Source: an uncultured Flavobacteriales bacterium
Lineage (GTDB): Bacteria; Bacteroidota; Bacteroidia; Flavobacteriales; Weeksellaceae
Length of the DNA: 64,000 nt
Assembly: GCA_937973555.1 (NCBI GenBank)
Contig: CALJKL010000011.1
Location: 62,001-126,000 of the forward strand
Direction of reading: 5' to 3'
Shown here: one piece after another, positions 26,113 to 34,727 of the stretch
Position numbering within the stretch: the stretch's first letter is position 1
Layout: each line of letters opens with the position of its first letter
The notes under the pieces: model-generated
Seen by the model: the letters and a program-made list of their open reading frames with translations, nothing else
What the model was told of the DNA's origin: nothing
The model's database searches: none
Made by a program: the position numbers and the translations under genes

Positions 26113-26766
26113 ATGAAATTACATAAAGAAGGTAAAGGAACAATTATTGTGGCAACGCTAGCTGTTGCTGTTCTAGGTTTTTTAGCGGTTTATTTTTTAA
26201 AGATTTGGTCTTTAATTATCGTTGTTCCTTTGTTGGTTTTATATGCATTGGTTTTCTGGTTTTTCAGAGTGCCAAACAGAGATATTGTAGATCATAAAGA
26301 AAACGTCATTGCTCCGGTAGACGGAAAAGTGGTGATGATAAAAGAAGTTTTCGAAGATGAATTCTTAAAAGAAAAAGTCATACAGGTTTCTATCTTTATG
26401 TCACCGCTTAATGTGCATATATGTCGTTATCCGGTTTCTGGAAAGGTGATTTACAAAAAATACCATCCTGGAAAATATTTGGTGGCTTGGCACGAAAAAT
26501 CTTCTACTGAGAATGAAAGAACTACCGTAGCTGTAGAAAGTTTAACCAATCATAAAGTGGTTTTCCGTCAGATAGCTGGTTATGTAGCCCGTAGAATTGT
26601 TTTCTATTGTAATGAAGGCGATACTTCTAAAGCCGGCCATGAATTTGGTTTTATTAAGTTTGGATCCAGAATGGATGTTTTCTTGCCTTTAGATACGGAA
26701 ATTACGTGCAAAATAGGAGACAAAACCAAAGGAGGTATAGATGTAATAGCAAAGATGAAGGAATAA
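26113..26766 (+). CDS. psd: Phosphatidylserine decarboxylase family protein
   Basis: About 217 residues; converts phosphatidylserine to phosphatidylethanolamine. Two adjacent N-terminal membrane helices (about 10-50) are followed by the core (APVDGKVVMIKE, SIFMSPLNVHICRYPVSGK, YHPGKYLVAWHEKSS). The self-cleavage site is FGSRMDVFLP, where Ser becomes the pyruvoyl group, as in the short archaeal-type class. An upstream TTG (26107) is possible, but the ATG at 26113 is preferred. It ends the LUD-cdsA-psd unit. Confidence 0.9.
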   Translation: MKLHKEGKGTIIVATLAVAVLGFLAVYFLKIWSLIIVVPLLVLYALVFWFFRVPNRDIVDHKENVIAPVDGKVVMIKEVFEDEFLKEKVIQVSIFMSPLNVHICRYPVSGKVIYKKYHPGKYLVAWHEKSSTENERTTVAVESLTNHKVVFRQIAGYVARRIVFYCNEGDTSKAGHEFGFIKFGSRMDVFLPLDTEITCKIGDKTKGGIDVIAKMKE

Positions 26767-26793
26767 AGAATTAATACATTTTTTTAAAAAGAT

Positions 26794-26830
26794 AAAAAAA
26801 CGCAAAGACTTTAAAGTCTTTGCGTTTTTT
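26794..26830. terminator. Bidirectional intrinsic terminator
   Basis: AAAAAACGCAAAGACTTT and AAAGTCTTTGCGTTTTTT form a long, nearly perfect palindrome between convergent psd and the ABC transporter gene. Confidence 0.9.
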
Positions 26831-26853
26831 CTTTAGTTTATTTCGAGAAATCT

Positions 26854-28686
26854 CTATCCAAAATTCTGTAACTCTACCAGTTTTTTGTAAATATTATTGT
26901 TGGAAATCAGTTCTTGGTGTGTACCTTGTTCTACAATCTTACCGCGTTCCATCACCACTATGTGATCTGCCTTTTGAATGGTAGAAAGCCTGTGGGCAAT
27001 CACTATAGAAGTTCTGTTCTCCATCATATGGTCTAATGCATCCTGTACCAGTCTTTCAGATTCGGTGTCGAGGGCAGAAGTCGCTTCATCTAGAATCATG
27101 ATTGGAGGATTTTTCAGGACTGCTCTTGCAATAGAAAGACGCTGTTTTTGTCCGCCAGAAAGTTTGTTGCCGTCATCACCGATATTGGTGTGATAGCCTT
27201 CAGGAAGATTTCCAATGAATTGGTGTGCATTGGCAATTTTAGAAGCGTTCATCACTTCCTCTTCAGAAGCATCTGTTTTGCCCATTAGGATATTATTGTA
27301 AACAGAATCATTAAATAAAACAGATTCTTGGGTAACCATTCCCAAAAGTTTTCTGTATTCATTAAGCTTCAGGTCTTTAATATTGGTGCCATCAATCAGA
27401 ATTTCGCCTTCTGTTACATCATAAAATCTTGCCAAAAGATTGGCAATAGTTGTCTTTCCGCTACCCGATTGTCCTACCAGTGCTATGGTTTTCCCTTTAG
27501 GAATTGTTAGGCTAAAATTCTTCAGGATTTGATTGTCTTTGTCGTAATAAAAAGAAATATTCTTGAATTCTATTTGATGGGCAAGTGTAGAAATGGAAAT
27601 TGGATTTTCTATTTCCTCTACCTTTAAATCATAATCTAAAACTTCCAAAACCCTTTGCACCGCAGGTATTCCACCTTGGATGTTAGAAATGGCGGCAGAA
27701 AGCCTTTTGGCAGGTTCTAGAATTTGGAAGAAAATAGCGATAAACCCAATGAAGGTAACGGCACTCATGGAGTGTTTTTCCAAAATTTGGATGCCGGCAA
27801 ACCAAGTAATCAACAAAATAGTGACAGAGCCCAAAAACTCAGAGCTTGGAGATGCCAGTTCTCTTCTTCTGCTCATGGCAATGGAATAATCTTGCCACTT
27901 GTTGGTGGTCTTTTCAAATCTAGATTTTAAGATGGTGTCTGCATTGAAAATCTTAATGATTTTAGAGGATTTCAAAGTCTCATCTACCAAAGAAAAGAGC
28001 GTTCCCAGCTCTTCCTGAGCTTTCATAGAATGTCTTTTCAGGCTTTTTCCTACCCAAGAAATAATGCCCCCCATTACTGGAAATACCAATAATGAAAACA
28101 AGGTTAAACTTGGCGAAAGCATAAAAAGGGTGATAAGTGAAGCGATAATCATAAATGGTGCGTTGATAACGTCTACCAAGCTGTTCATAATAGAGCCTTC
28201 TACATTGCCAATATCATTAGAAATTCGGCTCATCATGTCACCTTTTCTTTGTTCTGTAAAAAATGAAACAGGCAATTTTAGAAATTTATGATAAACATTA
28301 CTTCTTAAATCTCTTGTTACCCCTACGCGGTAATTTACCAATGAAAATGCGCCCAAATATCTTGATGTATTTCTCAGTAAAAAAGCAGTGGCTGTTACCA
28401 CGCATAGAATTGCCAATACTTTTATAGAGCCATATTCTGATATTTTTTCTTGTATGGTATATAAAGCTAGATTTTTGAGATATCCAAAATAATCAATTAA
28501 GCTTCCCGAAAAAAGAGGCTTTTCTATCTTTTCTGCCTTCACATTAAATATCATTTCCAGAACCGGAAGCATCACCAGCACCGAAAAGATTTGGAAAAAC
28601 GAATACAATAGATTAAAAAATATACTAAGAAAAAGATATTTTTGATGAGGTTTTGCAAGATGCAATATTCTTTTTAGTGGACTCAT
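26854..28686 (-). CDS. MsbA-like ABC exporter (fused permease-ATPase)
   Basis: 610 residues. The N-terminal half has six membrane helices (about 20-335). The C-terminal ATPase shows Walker A GQSGSGKTT, signature LSGGQKQR, Walker B IMILDEATSALD and the switch His (IVIAHRLSTI). Full-length homodimeric exporter of the MsbA/lipid-flippase type. The neighbourhood of phospholipid and LPS-related genes fits lipid export, but the substrate is inferred. A -7 box (28705-28712) precedes it. Confidence 0.85.
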   Translation of the reverse strand: MSPLKRILHLAKPHQKYLFLSIFFNLLYSFFQIFSVLVMLPVLEMIFNVKAEKIEKPLFSGSLIDYFGYLKNLALYTIQEKISEYGSIKVLAILCVVTATAFLLRNTSRYLGAFSLVNYRVGVTRDLRSNVYHKFLKLPVSFFTEQRKGDMMSRISNDIGNVEGSIMNSLVDVINAPFMIIASLITLFMLSPSLTLFSLLVFPVMGGIISWVGKSLKRHSMKAQEELGTLFSLVDETLKSSKIIKIFNADTILKSRFEKTTNKWQDYSIAMSRRRELASPSSEFLGSVTILLITWFAGIQILEKHSMSAVTFIGFIAIFFQILEPAKRLSAAISNIQGGIPAVQRVLEVLDYDLKVEEIENPISISTLAHQIEFKNISFYYDKDNQILKNFSLTIPKGKTIALVGQSGSGKTTIANLLARFYDVTEGEILIDGTNIKDLKLNEYRKLLGMVTQESVLFNDSVYNNILMGKTDASEEEVMNASKIANAHQFIGNLPEGYHTNIGDDGNKLSGGQKQRLSIARAVLKNPPIMILDEATSALDTESERLVQDALDHMMENRTSIVIAHRLSTIQKADHIVVMERGKIVEQGTHQELISNNNIYKKLVELQNFG

Positions 28687-28704
28687 TTAAAGTAAATATT
28701 GCTG

Positions 28705-28712
28705 CAAAAATA
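28705..28712 (-). promoter_or_regulatory. -7 box for the MsbA-like exporter
   Basis: Minus-strand TATTTTTG, 18 bases before the start codon. Confidence 0.5.
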
Positions 28713-28752
28713 CAGAATTTAAAATTTAAAATTCTTAATTCAGTTTCAATAC

Positions 28753-28784
28753 TTATGCAAAATAAATCTTATATCTTTGCATAA
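28753..28784. promoter_or_regulatory. Operator-like inverted repeat over the promoter of the copper-uptake unit
   Basis: TTATGCAAA (28753-28761) and TTTGCATAA (28776-28784) are perfect 9-bp inverted arms with 14 bases between. The right arm covers the end of the -7 box TATCTTTG (28772-28779). This is the layout of a repressor site. The regulator is unknown. Confidence 0.5.
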
Positions 28785-28787
28785 CTC

Positions 28788-29156
28788 ATGAGAAGCATGG
28801 TTTCTTTACTTTTAACCCTGATCATTTTTCTGGCAAGTTTTCAGAATTCGCTTTTCTATGTGGATTACCAACTGAACACGGCGTATTATCAATCGATCTG
28901 TATCAATAAACAAAAGCCGGAATTTAACTGTAATGGGAAGTGCCAGATAAAAAAGGAATCGGAAAAAGAGAATTCTCCTATCTCGGAGATTAAAAGTGCT
29001 TTTGAGCTCAACATTCTTCCAACAAAATCTTTAGATATAGCATTTCAAAGACCATTCGAGGGTATATCTCCCCAAAAAATGGTTTTGATAGACAACAAAT
29101 TCACTTTGGAGGGCTACTTTCTAGTTTTACCCCATCCTCCCCAAAATTTAGGTTAG
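28788..29156 (+). CDS. Small exported cysteine-containing protein ahead of the copper receptor
   Basis: 122 residues. A hydrophobic segment at the start (MVSLLLTLIIFLASFQNSLF) is a signal or anchor. The following part has ICINKQKPEFNCNGKCQIKK with Cys38, Cys48 and Cys52; a CxxxC pair of this kind could bind a metal. The C-terminus is Pro-rich (VLPHPPQNLG). A second possible start lies three codons in (28797). It is encoded 75 bases upstream of the TonB-dependent copper receptor in the same direction. No characterised family is recognised; a metal-handling role is inferred. Confidence 0.65.
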   Translation: MRSMVSLLLTLIIFLASFQNSLFYVDYQLNTAYYQSICINKQKPEFNCNGKCQIKKESEKENSPISEIKSAFELNILPTKSLDIAFQRPFEGISPQKMVLIDNKFTLEGYFLVLPHPPQNLG

Positions 29157-29231
29157 ATCTTTTTTAGAATTTTTAAGCTTCATACAAGTTATGAAGTGAA
29201 TTATTTATGATCTTTAATCTGAATTTTATTT

Positions 29232-31232
29232 ATGAAAATTAAATTTTTTATGGTTGGAGCATTCGTTTTTGCTTCATCATCAATCTTTTTTGCACAAGAA
29301 GTGCAAGACAGCCTTTACAAAAACATACAGGTTGTTAAAATCACAAAGTATAATGCTAAATCTCAGCATAAACAAAATATTGAAACCCAACAGACGGATT
29401 TTCTTAATCATGATGCAGGTAAATTTTTAAATTCTTTACCTGAAATCAATGGTATTAAAAAGGCCGGGAATTATGCCACAGACCCTGTTTTGAGAGGATT
29501 TAAGTACGAGCAGCTTAATGTTGTTATAGACGGCGCGGCAGCTGCCATAAATGCATGTCCCAGCAGGATGGACCCCGCTGTCTCTCAGGTTAATCTCAAT
29601 ACGGTGCAGGAAGCAGAAGTTTATAAAGGACCTTACTATTTCCGAAATGGAAATTCTTTTGGAGGAACTATTAATTTTGTAACCATTTCTCCAATATTTA
29701 CAGATAAAAAGAAATTTGGAGGCAGGATTTCTACAGGTTATGAAACCAATGGAAAGATTATAAGAAATGAAGCTTTTACGCAATTTTCTTCATCCAAAAT
29801 GGTTTGGGATTTTTTCGGATCTCATCAAAAAGGAGAGCGTTATAAGGATGGAAACGGCAACGAGGTGCGGTCTGCTTTTTTAAGATATAATATTGGCACA
29901 AAAGGTAATTTTAAATGGAATGACAATCATATTACCACCTTTCAAATGAATACCAATCAGGGAAGAGATGTAGAATTCGCAGCGTTAAATATGGATCTGA
30001 TTTATGACAAGACTTGGATGTATCAGCTGAAACATTCGGCAAAATTCAATCATAAGCAAATACAGCAAATAGATTTTAATTCTTATCTCACAGAAGTAGA
30101 CCATTCTATGGGTACTCCAGATAGAAAAATGATTTCTGACGTAAAATCTGCAACCTATGGAGCAAGAGCAGAAGCCAAATTTGCTTGGAACAAAAATATT
30201 TTTTATTCTGGTTTTGATTTTAAACACGAAGGGGCAGAAAATATAAGCATGATAATGCCGGTAACAATGCCTATGCGTGATGGTACTTCTTGGCAAAATT
30301 CATACATCAGTCAAATGGGTTGGTTTAATGAATTTCAATTTGCGTTTCCCAAATCCAGATTGGTATTTTCATGGAGATTGGATTGGAATGAGGCCAATGC
30401 AAAAGATCTTTCTAATTTATTCAAAATCCTTTATGGGAATGGAAAATCTAATGATTTTAACCACAATTTTAGTTTGGGCTATAATAAAAACTTAACCAAA
30501 TATTCTCAATTGGGGATTTGGGCAGGTAGAGCTCAGCGAAGCGGAAGTTTGACGGAGAGGTTTATCAATAGGTTTGTAGTAGGAATAGATGCATATGAAT
30601 TAATAGGAAACCCAAAAATAAAACCAGAAACCAATAATCAGATTGATGTAATTTATACCTATAAAAAAGAAAATGTATTTTTTCAAACAGATATTTTTTA
30701 TTCTTATTTACAAGATTATATTTCTGGCATAATAGTCCCCATAAAACCATACTCTATGTCTTCTCCCGGAACTAGACAGTTTCAAAACATTGACAAATCC
30801 TTTAAGATCGGTGTAGAATCTAGATTTAATTGGAAATTTTCACCAAACTACAGAACAGAACTGGCCGCAGCATACACCTATGCGGAAGATTTGAAAACCA
30901 ATAACCCATTGCCAGAGATAGCGCCGTTAGATTTTAGATGGAGCATTATTGCAGAGTATTCTAAAATTAATCTTGGAATTAAATACAGATTTTCTGCTGT
31001 CCAAAATAGAATTAATCCCAATTTTGGAGAATTGAAAACAAAAGATTTTTCGGTTTTTGATTTCAATGCAAGATACAAGTTTCACAAAACCACAGTTTTT
31101 ACCTTTAATGTAACCAATTTGTTCAACAGGGCATATTCCGAACATTTAAGCAGAGCATATTCCGACAATAAAACCCAGAGAATTCTAGCAGTGGGAAGAA
31201 GTTTCAATTTTGGATTGGGGTATACTTTTTAA
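29232..31232 (+). CDS. TonB-dependent copper receptor (OprC-like)
   Basis: 666 residues, outer-membrane beta-barrel with signal peptide (cleavage near FFA-QEV), TonB-box-like IQVVKI, plug domain (ATDPVLRGFKYEQLNVVIDG, YKGPYYFRNGNSFGGTINFV) and barrel ending in YTF. It has Cys109-x3-Met113 (ACPSRMDPA) in the plug and His291-x-Met293 (DHSMG) in the barrel. This matches the CxxxM and HxM copper ligands known from Pseudomonas OprC, including the roughly 180-residue separation. A Met-rich stretch (MIMPVTMPMRD) follows. Energised by TonB, it should import copper. No N-terminal carboxypeptidase-like domain. Confidence 0.88.
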   Translation: MKIKFFMVGAFVFASSSIFFAQEVQDSLYKNIQVVKITKYNAKSQHKQNIETQQTDFLNHDAGKFLNSLPEINGIKKAGNYATDPVLRGFKYEQLNVVIDGAAAAINACPSRMDPAVSQVNLNTVQEAEVYKGPYYFRNGNSFGGTINFVTISPIFTDKKKFGGRISTGYETNGKIIRNEAFTQFSSSKMVWDFFGSHQKGERYKDGNGNEVRSAFLRYNIGTKGNFKWNDNHITTFQMNTNQGRDVEFAALNMDLIYDKTWMYQLKHSAKFNHKQIQQIDFNSYLTEVDHSMGTPDRKMISDVKSATYGARAEAKFAWNKNIFYSGFDFKHEGAENISMIMPVTMPMRDGTSWQNSYISQMGWFNEFQFAFPKSRLVFSWRLDWNEANAKDLSNLFKILYGNGKSNDFNHNFSLGYNKNLTKYSQLGIWAGRAQRSGSLTERFINRFVVGIDAYELIGNPKIKPETNNQIDVIYTYKKENVFFQTDIFYSYLQDYISGIIVPIKPYSMSSPGTRQFQNIDKSFKIGVESRFNWKFSPNYRTELAAAYTYAEDLKTNNPLPEIAPLDFRWSIIAEYSKINLGIKYRFSAVQNRINPNFGELKTKDFSVFDFNARYKFHKTTVFTFNVTNLFNRAYSEHLSRAYSDNKTQRILAVGRSFNFGLGYTF

Positions 31233-31296
31233 AATTATTTGAAATATAATGACAAACCTCATTTTGGTTTCACCGGTTTTATCTTTATATTTTGCT

Positions 31297-31304
31297 TAAA
31301 TTTG
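31297..31304 (+). promoter_or_regulatory. -7 box for the Gre-like/Crp unit
   Basis: TAAATTTG, 26 bases before the ATG at 31331. Its position inside the longer open frame shows that translation starts at 31331 and not at the ATG at 31292. Confidence 0.5.
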
Positions 31305-31330
31305 TTAGACACCCAATTAAAATTAATATT

Positions 31331-31774
31331 ATGGATAAAACATTCATTTTATCTAAAATTATAGATGAATATCAAAAAATGGTCGCTAATTTAAAATCTT
31401 CTGTAGACCACTATAAGCGAGATTCTGATATAGATGAAGACAATACGTTGGATCCCGATGACTATGCGAGACAGAATGAGGCTAAGGACATGCAGCTGCG
31501 CTTTGAAAAAATGCTAAGCCAGGCCCAGCAAAATCTAAAATTTTTAGAAGATGCTAAAACAGACGGTAAAGAAAAAGCTGAAATAGGAGCCCTCATAGAA
31601 ACCGATAAAAATTATCTTTTTATTGGGGTTTCTGTTCCAGTCTTTAAACTGGGAGATAAGGAAGTAATTTCATTTTCCGAGGATGCTCCTATATTCAAAA
31701 GTGTAAAAAATAAAAAAATTGGTGATATCTTTGAAATCGGAAAAAATAAATTTGAAATCAAACAGATCAATTAG
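31331..31774 (+). CDS. GreA/GreB-like RNA polymerase secondary-channel protein (putative)
   Basis: 147 residues. The N-terminal half is a predicted antiparallel coiled coil with a very acidic turn (DSDIDEDNTLDPDD, residues 31-44), where Gre factors carry the acidic tip that enters the RNA polymerase channel. The C-terminal half (IGALIETDKNYLFIGVSV, ISFSEDAPIFKSVKNKKIGD, FEIKQI) has the FKBP-like pattern of the Gre C-terminal domain (GAL, then SP-x-ALxGKKxGD, then YEI). Overall similarity to GreA is weak, so an anti-cleavage or regulatory role is as likely as transcript cleavage. It ends directly at the next start codon (31775), so it is coupled to the Crp-family gene. Confidence 0.6.
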   Translation: MDKTFILSKIIDEYQKMVANLKSSVDHYKRDSDIDEDNTLDPDDYARQNEAKDMQLRFEKMLSQAQQNLKFLEDAKTDGKEKAEIGALIETDKNYLFIGVSVPVFKLGDKEVISFSEDAPIFKSVKNKKIGDIFEIGKNKFEIKQIN

Positions 31775-32389
31775 ATGTCTAAAACCACAGAATTTAGCGC
31801 AACACCAGAATTGCTTTCACAGCTTTATGAATACAGCGTCATCAAAAATTATGATACAGGAGATGTTATTCTAGATGAAAATGCCAGAATTCGCTCTATT
31901 CCAATCGTTACCAAAGGAAGCATAAAAGTATTAAGAACCGAGGAAGATGGAAGAGAAATTTTGCTGTATTACATTAAAGCCGGCGAAAGCTGCGTGATGT
32001 CTTTTTTAGGTGGCTTACATGGCGAGACCTCTAAGGTAAAAGCAGAAGTAGAAGAAGATGCAGAAATTCTTTTTTTGCCTACTGAAAAGGTGACTTCCCT
32101 TATCAAAACTCATCCAGAATGGTTAGATTATATCTTTAAACTTTATCATAAAAGATTTGAAGAATTGCTGGAAATGGTAAACGAAGTAACCTTCAAAAAA
32201 GTAGACGAAAGATTGCTTTCTCTGCTTAATAAGAAATCTGAACTTAATAATTCTACAATAATCCACACCACTCACGAACAATTGGCCAATGAATTGGGCA
32301 CGGCAAGAGTGGTGGTTTCCAGATTGCTAAAGTCTTTAGAAGAAGAGGGCAGGCTAAAACTTGGAAGGAACAAAATAGAACTTCTATAA
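31775..32389 (+). CDS. Crp/Fnr-family transcription regulator
   Basis: 204 residues: cyclic-nucleotide-like sensor fold (about 20-115, with GEILLYYIKAGESC-type core), a long dimer helix and a C-terminal winged helix (THEQLANELGTARVVVSRLLKSLEEEG). Only one sensor-domain Cys (Cys73) is seen, so it lacks the four-Cys Fnr iron-sulfur site. It abuts the Gre-like gene and lies upstream of TauE/SafE and persulfide dioxygenase genes. A sulfur-, thiol- or redox-linked signal is plausible but inferred. Confidence 0.88.
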   Translation: MSKTTEFSATPELLSQLYEYSVIKNYDTGDVILDENARIRSIPIVTKGSIKVLRTEEDGREILLYYIKAGESCVMSFLGGLHGETSKVKAEVEEDAEILFLPTEKVTSLIKTHPEWLDYIFKLYHKRFEELLEMVNEVTFKKVDERLLSLLNKKSELNNSTIIHTTHEQLANELGTARVVVSRLLKSLEEEGRLKLGRNKIELL

Positions 32390-32390
32390 A

Positions 32391-32424
32391 ATAAATGCAA
32401 CTTTGGTTGCAGTTATTTATTTTT
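32391..32424 (+). terminator. Intrinsic terminator after the Crp-family gene
   Basis: TGCAAC, loop TTTG, GTTGCA, extended by AATAA/TTATT, followed by TTTATTTTT. A -7 box (TATTTTTG, 32418-32425) overlaps its end and could start the next unit. Confidence 0.6.
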
Positions 32425-32425
32425 G
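32418..32425 (+). promoter_or_regulatory. -7 box for the sulfur unit
   Basis: TATTTTTG, 28 bases upstream of the TauE/SafE start, just after the terminator stem. No good -33 TTG at normal spacing. Confidence 0.4.
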
Positions 32426-32453
32426 AAAATCTAAACTTTGTAAAAACTCAAAA

Positions 32454-33242
32454 ATGGAAATCTTTGGATATGTTTTTGCGCTTCTCATAGGCCTTCTGAT
32501 GGGTTTAATTGGGGGAGGAGGCAGTATTTTGGGAGTTCCCATTTTTGTATATCTTTTTGGGATGGATGCCATATCTGCCACTACAATTTCGCTTTTTGTG
32601 GTAGGGGTTACCAGTGCTTTTGGTGCTTTTGGTAATGCTAGACAGGGTAATGTAGATTTCAAAACAGCTTTGTTCTTCGGAATACCCTCTGTTTTTTCCG
32701 TTATTTTTATGAGGAAAATCGTATTGCCGCATTTGCCGGAAAGCCTCATCAATATTGGAAATTTACATGTTGCCAAAAATGTTTTTATTTTAGTGATGTT
32801 TGCGGTATTAATGCTGCTTTCTTCTATTAAAATGATTTTGGGGAATAAAAAAATGGAGGCTAAAACAGTTTCTCCCCAATATCTTTTATTGTCCACTCAA
32901 GGTATTGGAGTGGGAGTAATTACAGGGATGATTGGTGCCGGTGGTGGTTTTCTAATTATTCCGGCCTTGGTAATGCTCTTGAATATAGACATGAAAAGAG
33001 CCATAGGTACATCTATGCTCATCATTTCTTTCAATTCACTTTTGGGATTCATCAGCTCTCCAAAAATTTCTGAAATTCATTGGGGTTTTTTAATTGCTTT
33101 TACCGGAATTTCTATTTTAGGTATGTTTTTTGGAATCCAGATAGGCAAAAAAATAGACAGTAAAAAATTGCGCCCCATATTTGGATGGTTTGTTTTAACA
33201 ATGGGAATTTATATGATGGTAAAAGAAGTTTTTTTCCATTGA
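32454..33242 (+). CDS. TauE/SafE-family sulfur-compound transporter
   Basis: 262 residues with about eight membrane helices and the two repeated glycine-rich entries of the family (LMGLIGGGGSILGVP near residue 18 and VITGMIGAGGGFLIIPALV near 155). Members export or import sulfite, sulfoacetate, thiosulfate and similar anions. Encoded directly before the persulfide dioxygenase gene, so export of sulfite or thiosulfate formed there is a reasonable inference. Confidence 0.85.
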   Translation: MEIFGYVFALLIGLLMGLIGGGGSILGVPIFVYLFGMDAISATTISLFVVGVTSAFGAFGNARQGNVDFKTALFFGIPSVFSVIFMRKIVLPHLPESLINIGNLHVAKNVFILVMFAVLMLLSSIKMILGNKKMEAKTVSPQYLLLSTQGIGVGVITGMIGAGGGFLIIPALVMLLNIDMKRAIGTSMLIISFNSLLGFISSPKISEIHWGFLIAFTGISILGMFFGIQIGKKIDSKKLRPIFGWFVLTMGIYMMVKEVFFH

Positions 33243-33314
33243 TATGAAATTTTTTTAAGCCATCAAAGCCATAAATTTAATGTAAATTAGTAACACAAAT
33301 AAAATTCAATAATT

Positions 33315-34727
33315 ATGAAGATAGAACAAATTTATACAGGATGTTTAGCACAAGGTGCCTACTATATTGTTTCTGAAGGAGAAGCAGCAATTATTGATCC
33401 TCTAAGAGAGGTTCAGCCTTATTTGGACAGATTGAATAAAGATGGAGTAAGTTTAAAATATATTTTTGAGACCCATTTTCATGCAGATTTTGTCTCAGGA
33501 CATTTAGACCTGGCTAAAAAGACAGGTGCCCCTATTGTCTATGGTCCTACTGCGCAGCCTTCATTTGAGTCTATAGTGGCAGAAGACAATCAGGTTTTTG
33601 AAATTGGGAAAATCAAAATCAAAGTGTTGCATACTCCCGGTCATACCATGGAAAGTTCTACTTTTCTTTTGATGGACGAAAACGGGAAGGATCACGCTAT
33701 TTTCTCTGGTGATACTTTGTTTTTGGGAGATGTAGGAAGACCAGATTTGGCACAGAAAGCAGCCAACCTTACTCAAGAAGAATTAGCCGGTATGTTGTAT
33801 GATTCTATTTATAATAAAATATTGCCATTGGCAGATGATATTACAGTATACCCTGCCCATGGAGCAGGTTCGGCTTGTGGGAAAAACATGCAAAAAGAAA
33901 CGGTAGATTCTTTAGGCAATCAAAAACAGACCAATTATGCCTTGAAACAAAGTTCTAAAGAAAATTTTGTGGCAGCAGTTTTAGATGGTCTTACGGCACC
34001 ACCGAAATATTTCGGAATGAATGTCGCCATGAACAAAGGGGGCTATGCCAGTTTTGATGAGGTGATGAAAAAAGGAAATCATCCGCTTTCGGTAAAAGAT
34101 TTTGAAACGATTGCCGAAGAAACAGGAGCTCTAATTTTGGATACCAGAAGCGCAGCAGATTTTCATAGAGGTTTTATTCCTCAGTCAGTCAATATAGGTT
34201 TGAAAGGAGATTTTGCCCCTTGGGTAGGTGCCATGATTGTAGATGTACAGCAGCCTATTTTATTGGTTTCTGATGCAGGAACAGAAGAAGAGGTCATCAC
34301 AAGGCTTTCAAGAGTAGGTTTTGATAATGTATTGGGATATTTGGAAGGAAGTTTTGAAGCTTGGAAAGCCACAGGAAAAGAAACAGACGCTGTTCATAGA
34401 ATTTCTCCGGATGAATTCGCAAAAGAATTTAATGATAAAGCAAAGGTAATTGATGTGAGAAAGATTTCTGAATATTCGGCAGAGCATGTGGCAGATGCTT
34501 ATAATAAACCTTTGGATTATATTAATGAGTGGATGAATGGCATAGATGCCAATGAGCATTTTTTCCTTCATTGTGCAGGAGGGTATAGAAGTATGATTGC
34601 GGCAAGTATTTTGCAGGCAAGAGGTTTTAGGAATTTTACAGAAGTAGAAGGAGGCTTTAATGGAATTAAGAAAACAGAAAAAGTGCCGACAACTGATTTT
34701 ATTTGTCAAAGCAAATCATTTTCATGA
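33315..34727 (+). CDS. Persulfide dioxygenase-rhodanese fusion (CstB-like)
   Basis: 470 residues. Residues 1-235 are a metallo-beta-lactamase-fold persulfide dioxygenase (ETHE1 type): THFHAD (His54, His56, Asp58), HTPGH (His110), SGDTLF (Asp133) and YPAHG (His182) bind iron. A first rhodanese-like domain (about 260-355) has no active Cys (the loop reads LVSDAGTEEE). A second (about 362-470) has the active loop HCAGGYRS with Cys420. This dioxygenase, inactive rhodanese, active rhodanese order is that of CstB, which turns persulfides into thiosulfate. The stop codon overlaps the next start. Confidence 0.88.
   Translation: MKIEQIYTGCLAQGAYYIVSEGEAAIIDPLREVQPYLDRLNKDGVSLKYIFETHFHADFVSGHLDLAKKTGAPIVYGPTAQPSFESIVAEDNQVFEIGKIKIKVLHTPGHTMESSTFLLMDENGKDHAIFSGDTLFLGDVGRPDLAQKAANLTQEELAGMLYDSIYNKILPLADDITVYPAHGAGSACGKNMQKETVDSLGNQKQTNYALKQSSKENFVAAVLDGLTAPPKYFGMNVAMNKGGYASFDEVMKKGNHPLSVKDFETIAEETGALILDTRSAADFHRGFIPQSVNIGLKGDFAPWVGAMIVDVQQPILLVSDAGTEEEVITRLSRVGFDNVLGYLEGSFEAWKATGKETDAVHRISPDEFAKEFNDKAKVIDVRKISEYSAEHVADAYNKPLDYINEWMNGIDANEHFFLHCAGGYRSMIAASILQARGFRNFTEVEGGFNGIKKTEKVPTTDFICQSKSFS

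Noticed and set aside
31292..31330. N-terminal extension of the Gre-like protein
   Set aside because: The -7 box at 31297-31304 is inside it, so transcription starts after the ATG at 31292.
33274..33288. Palindrome AATTTA-ATG-TAAATT before the persulfide dioxygenase gene
   Set aside because: Purely A/T and short; expected by chance in such AT-rich DNA.
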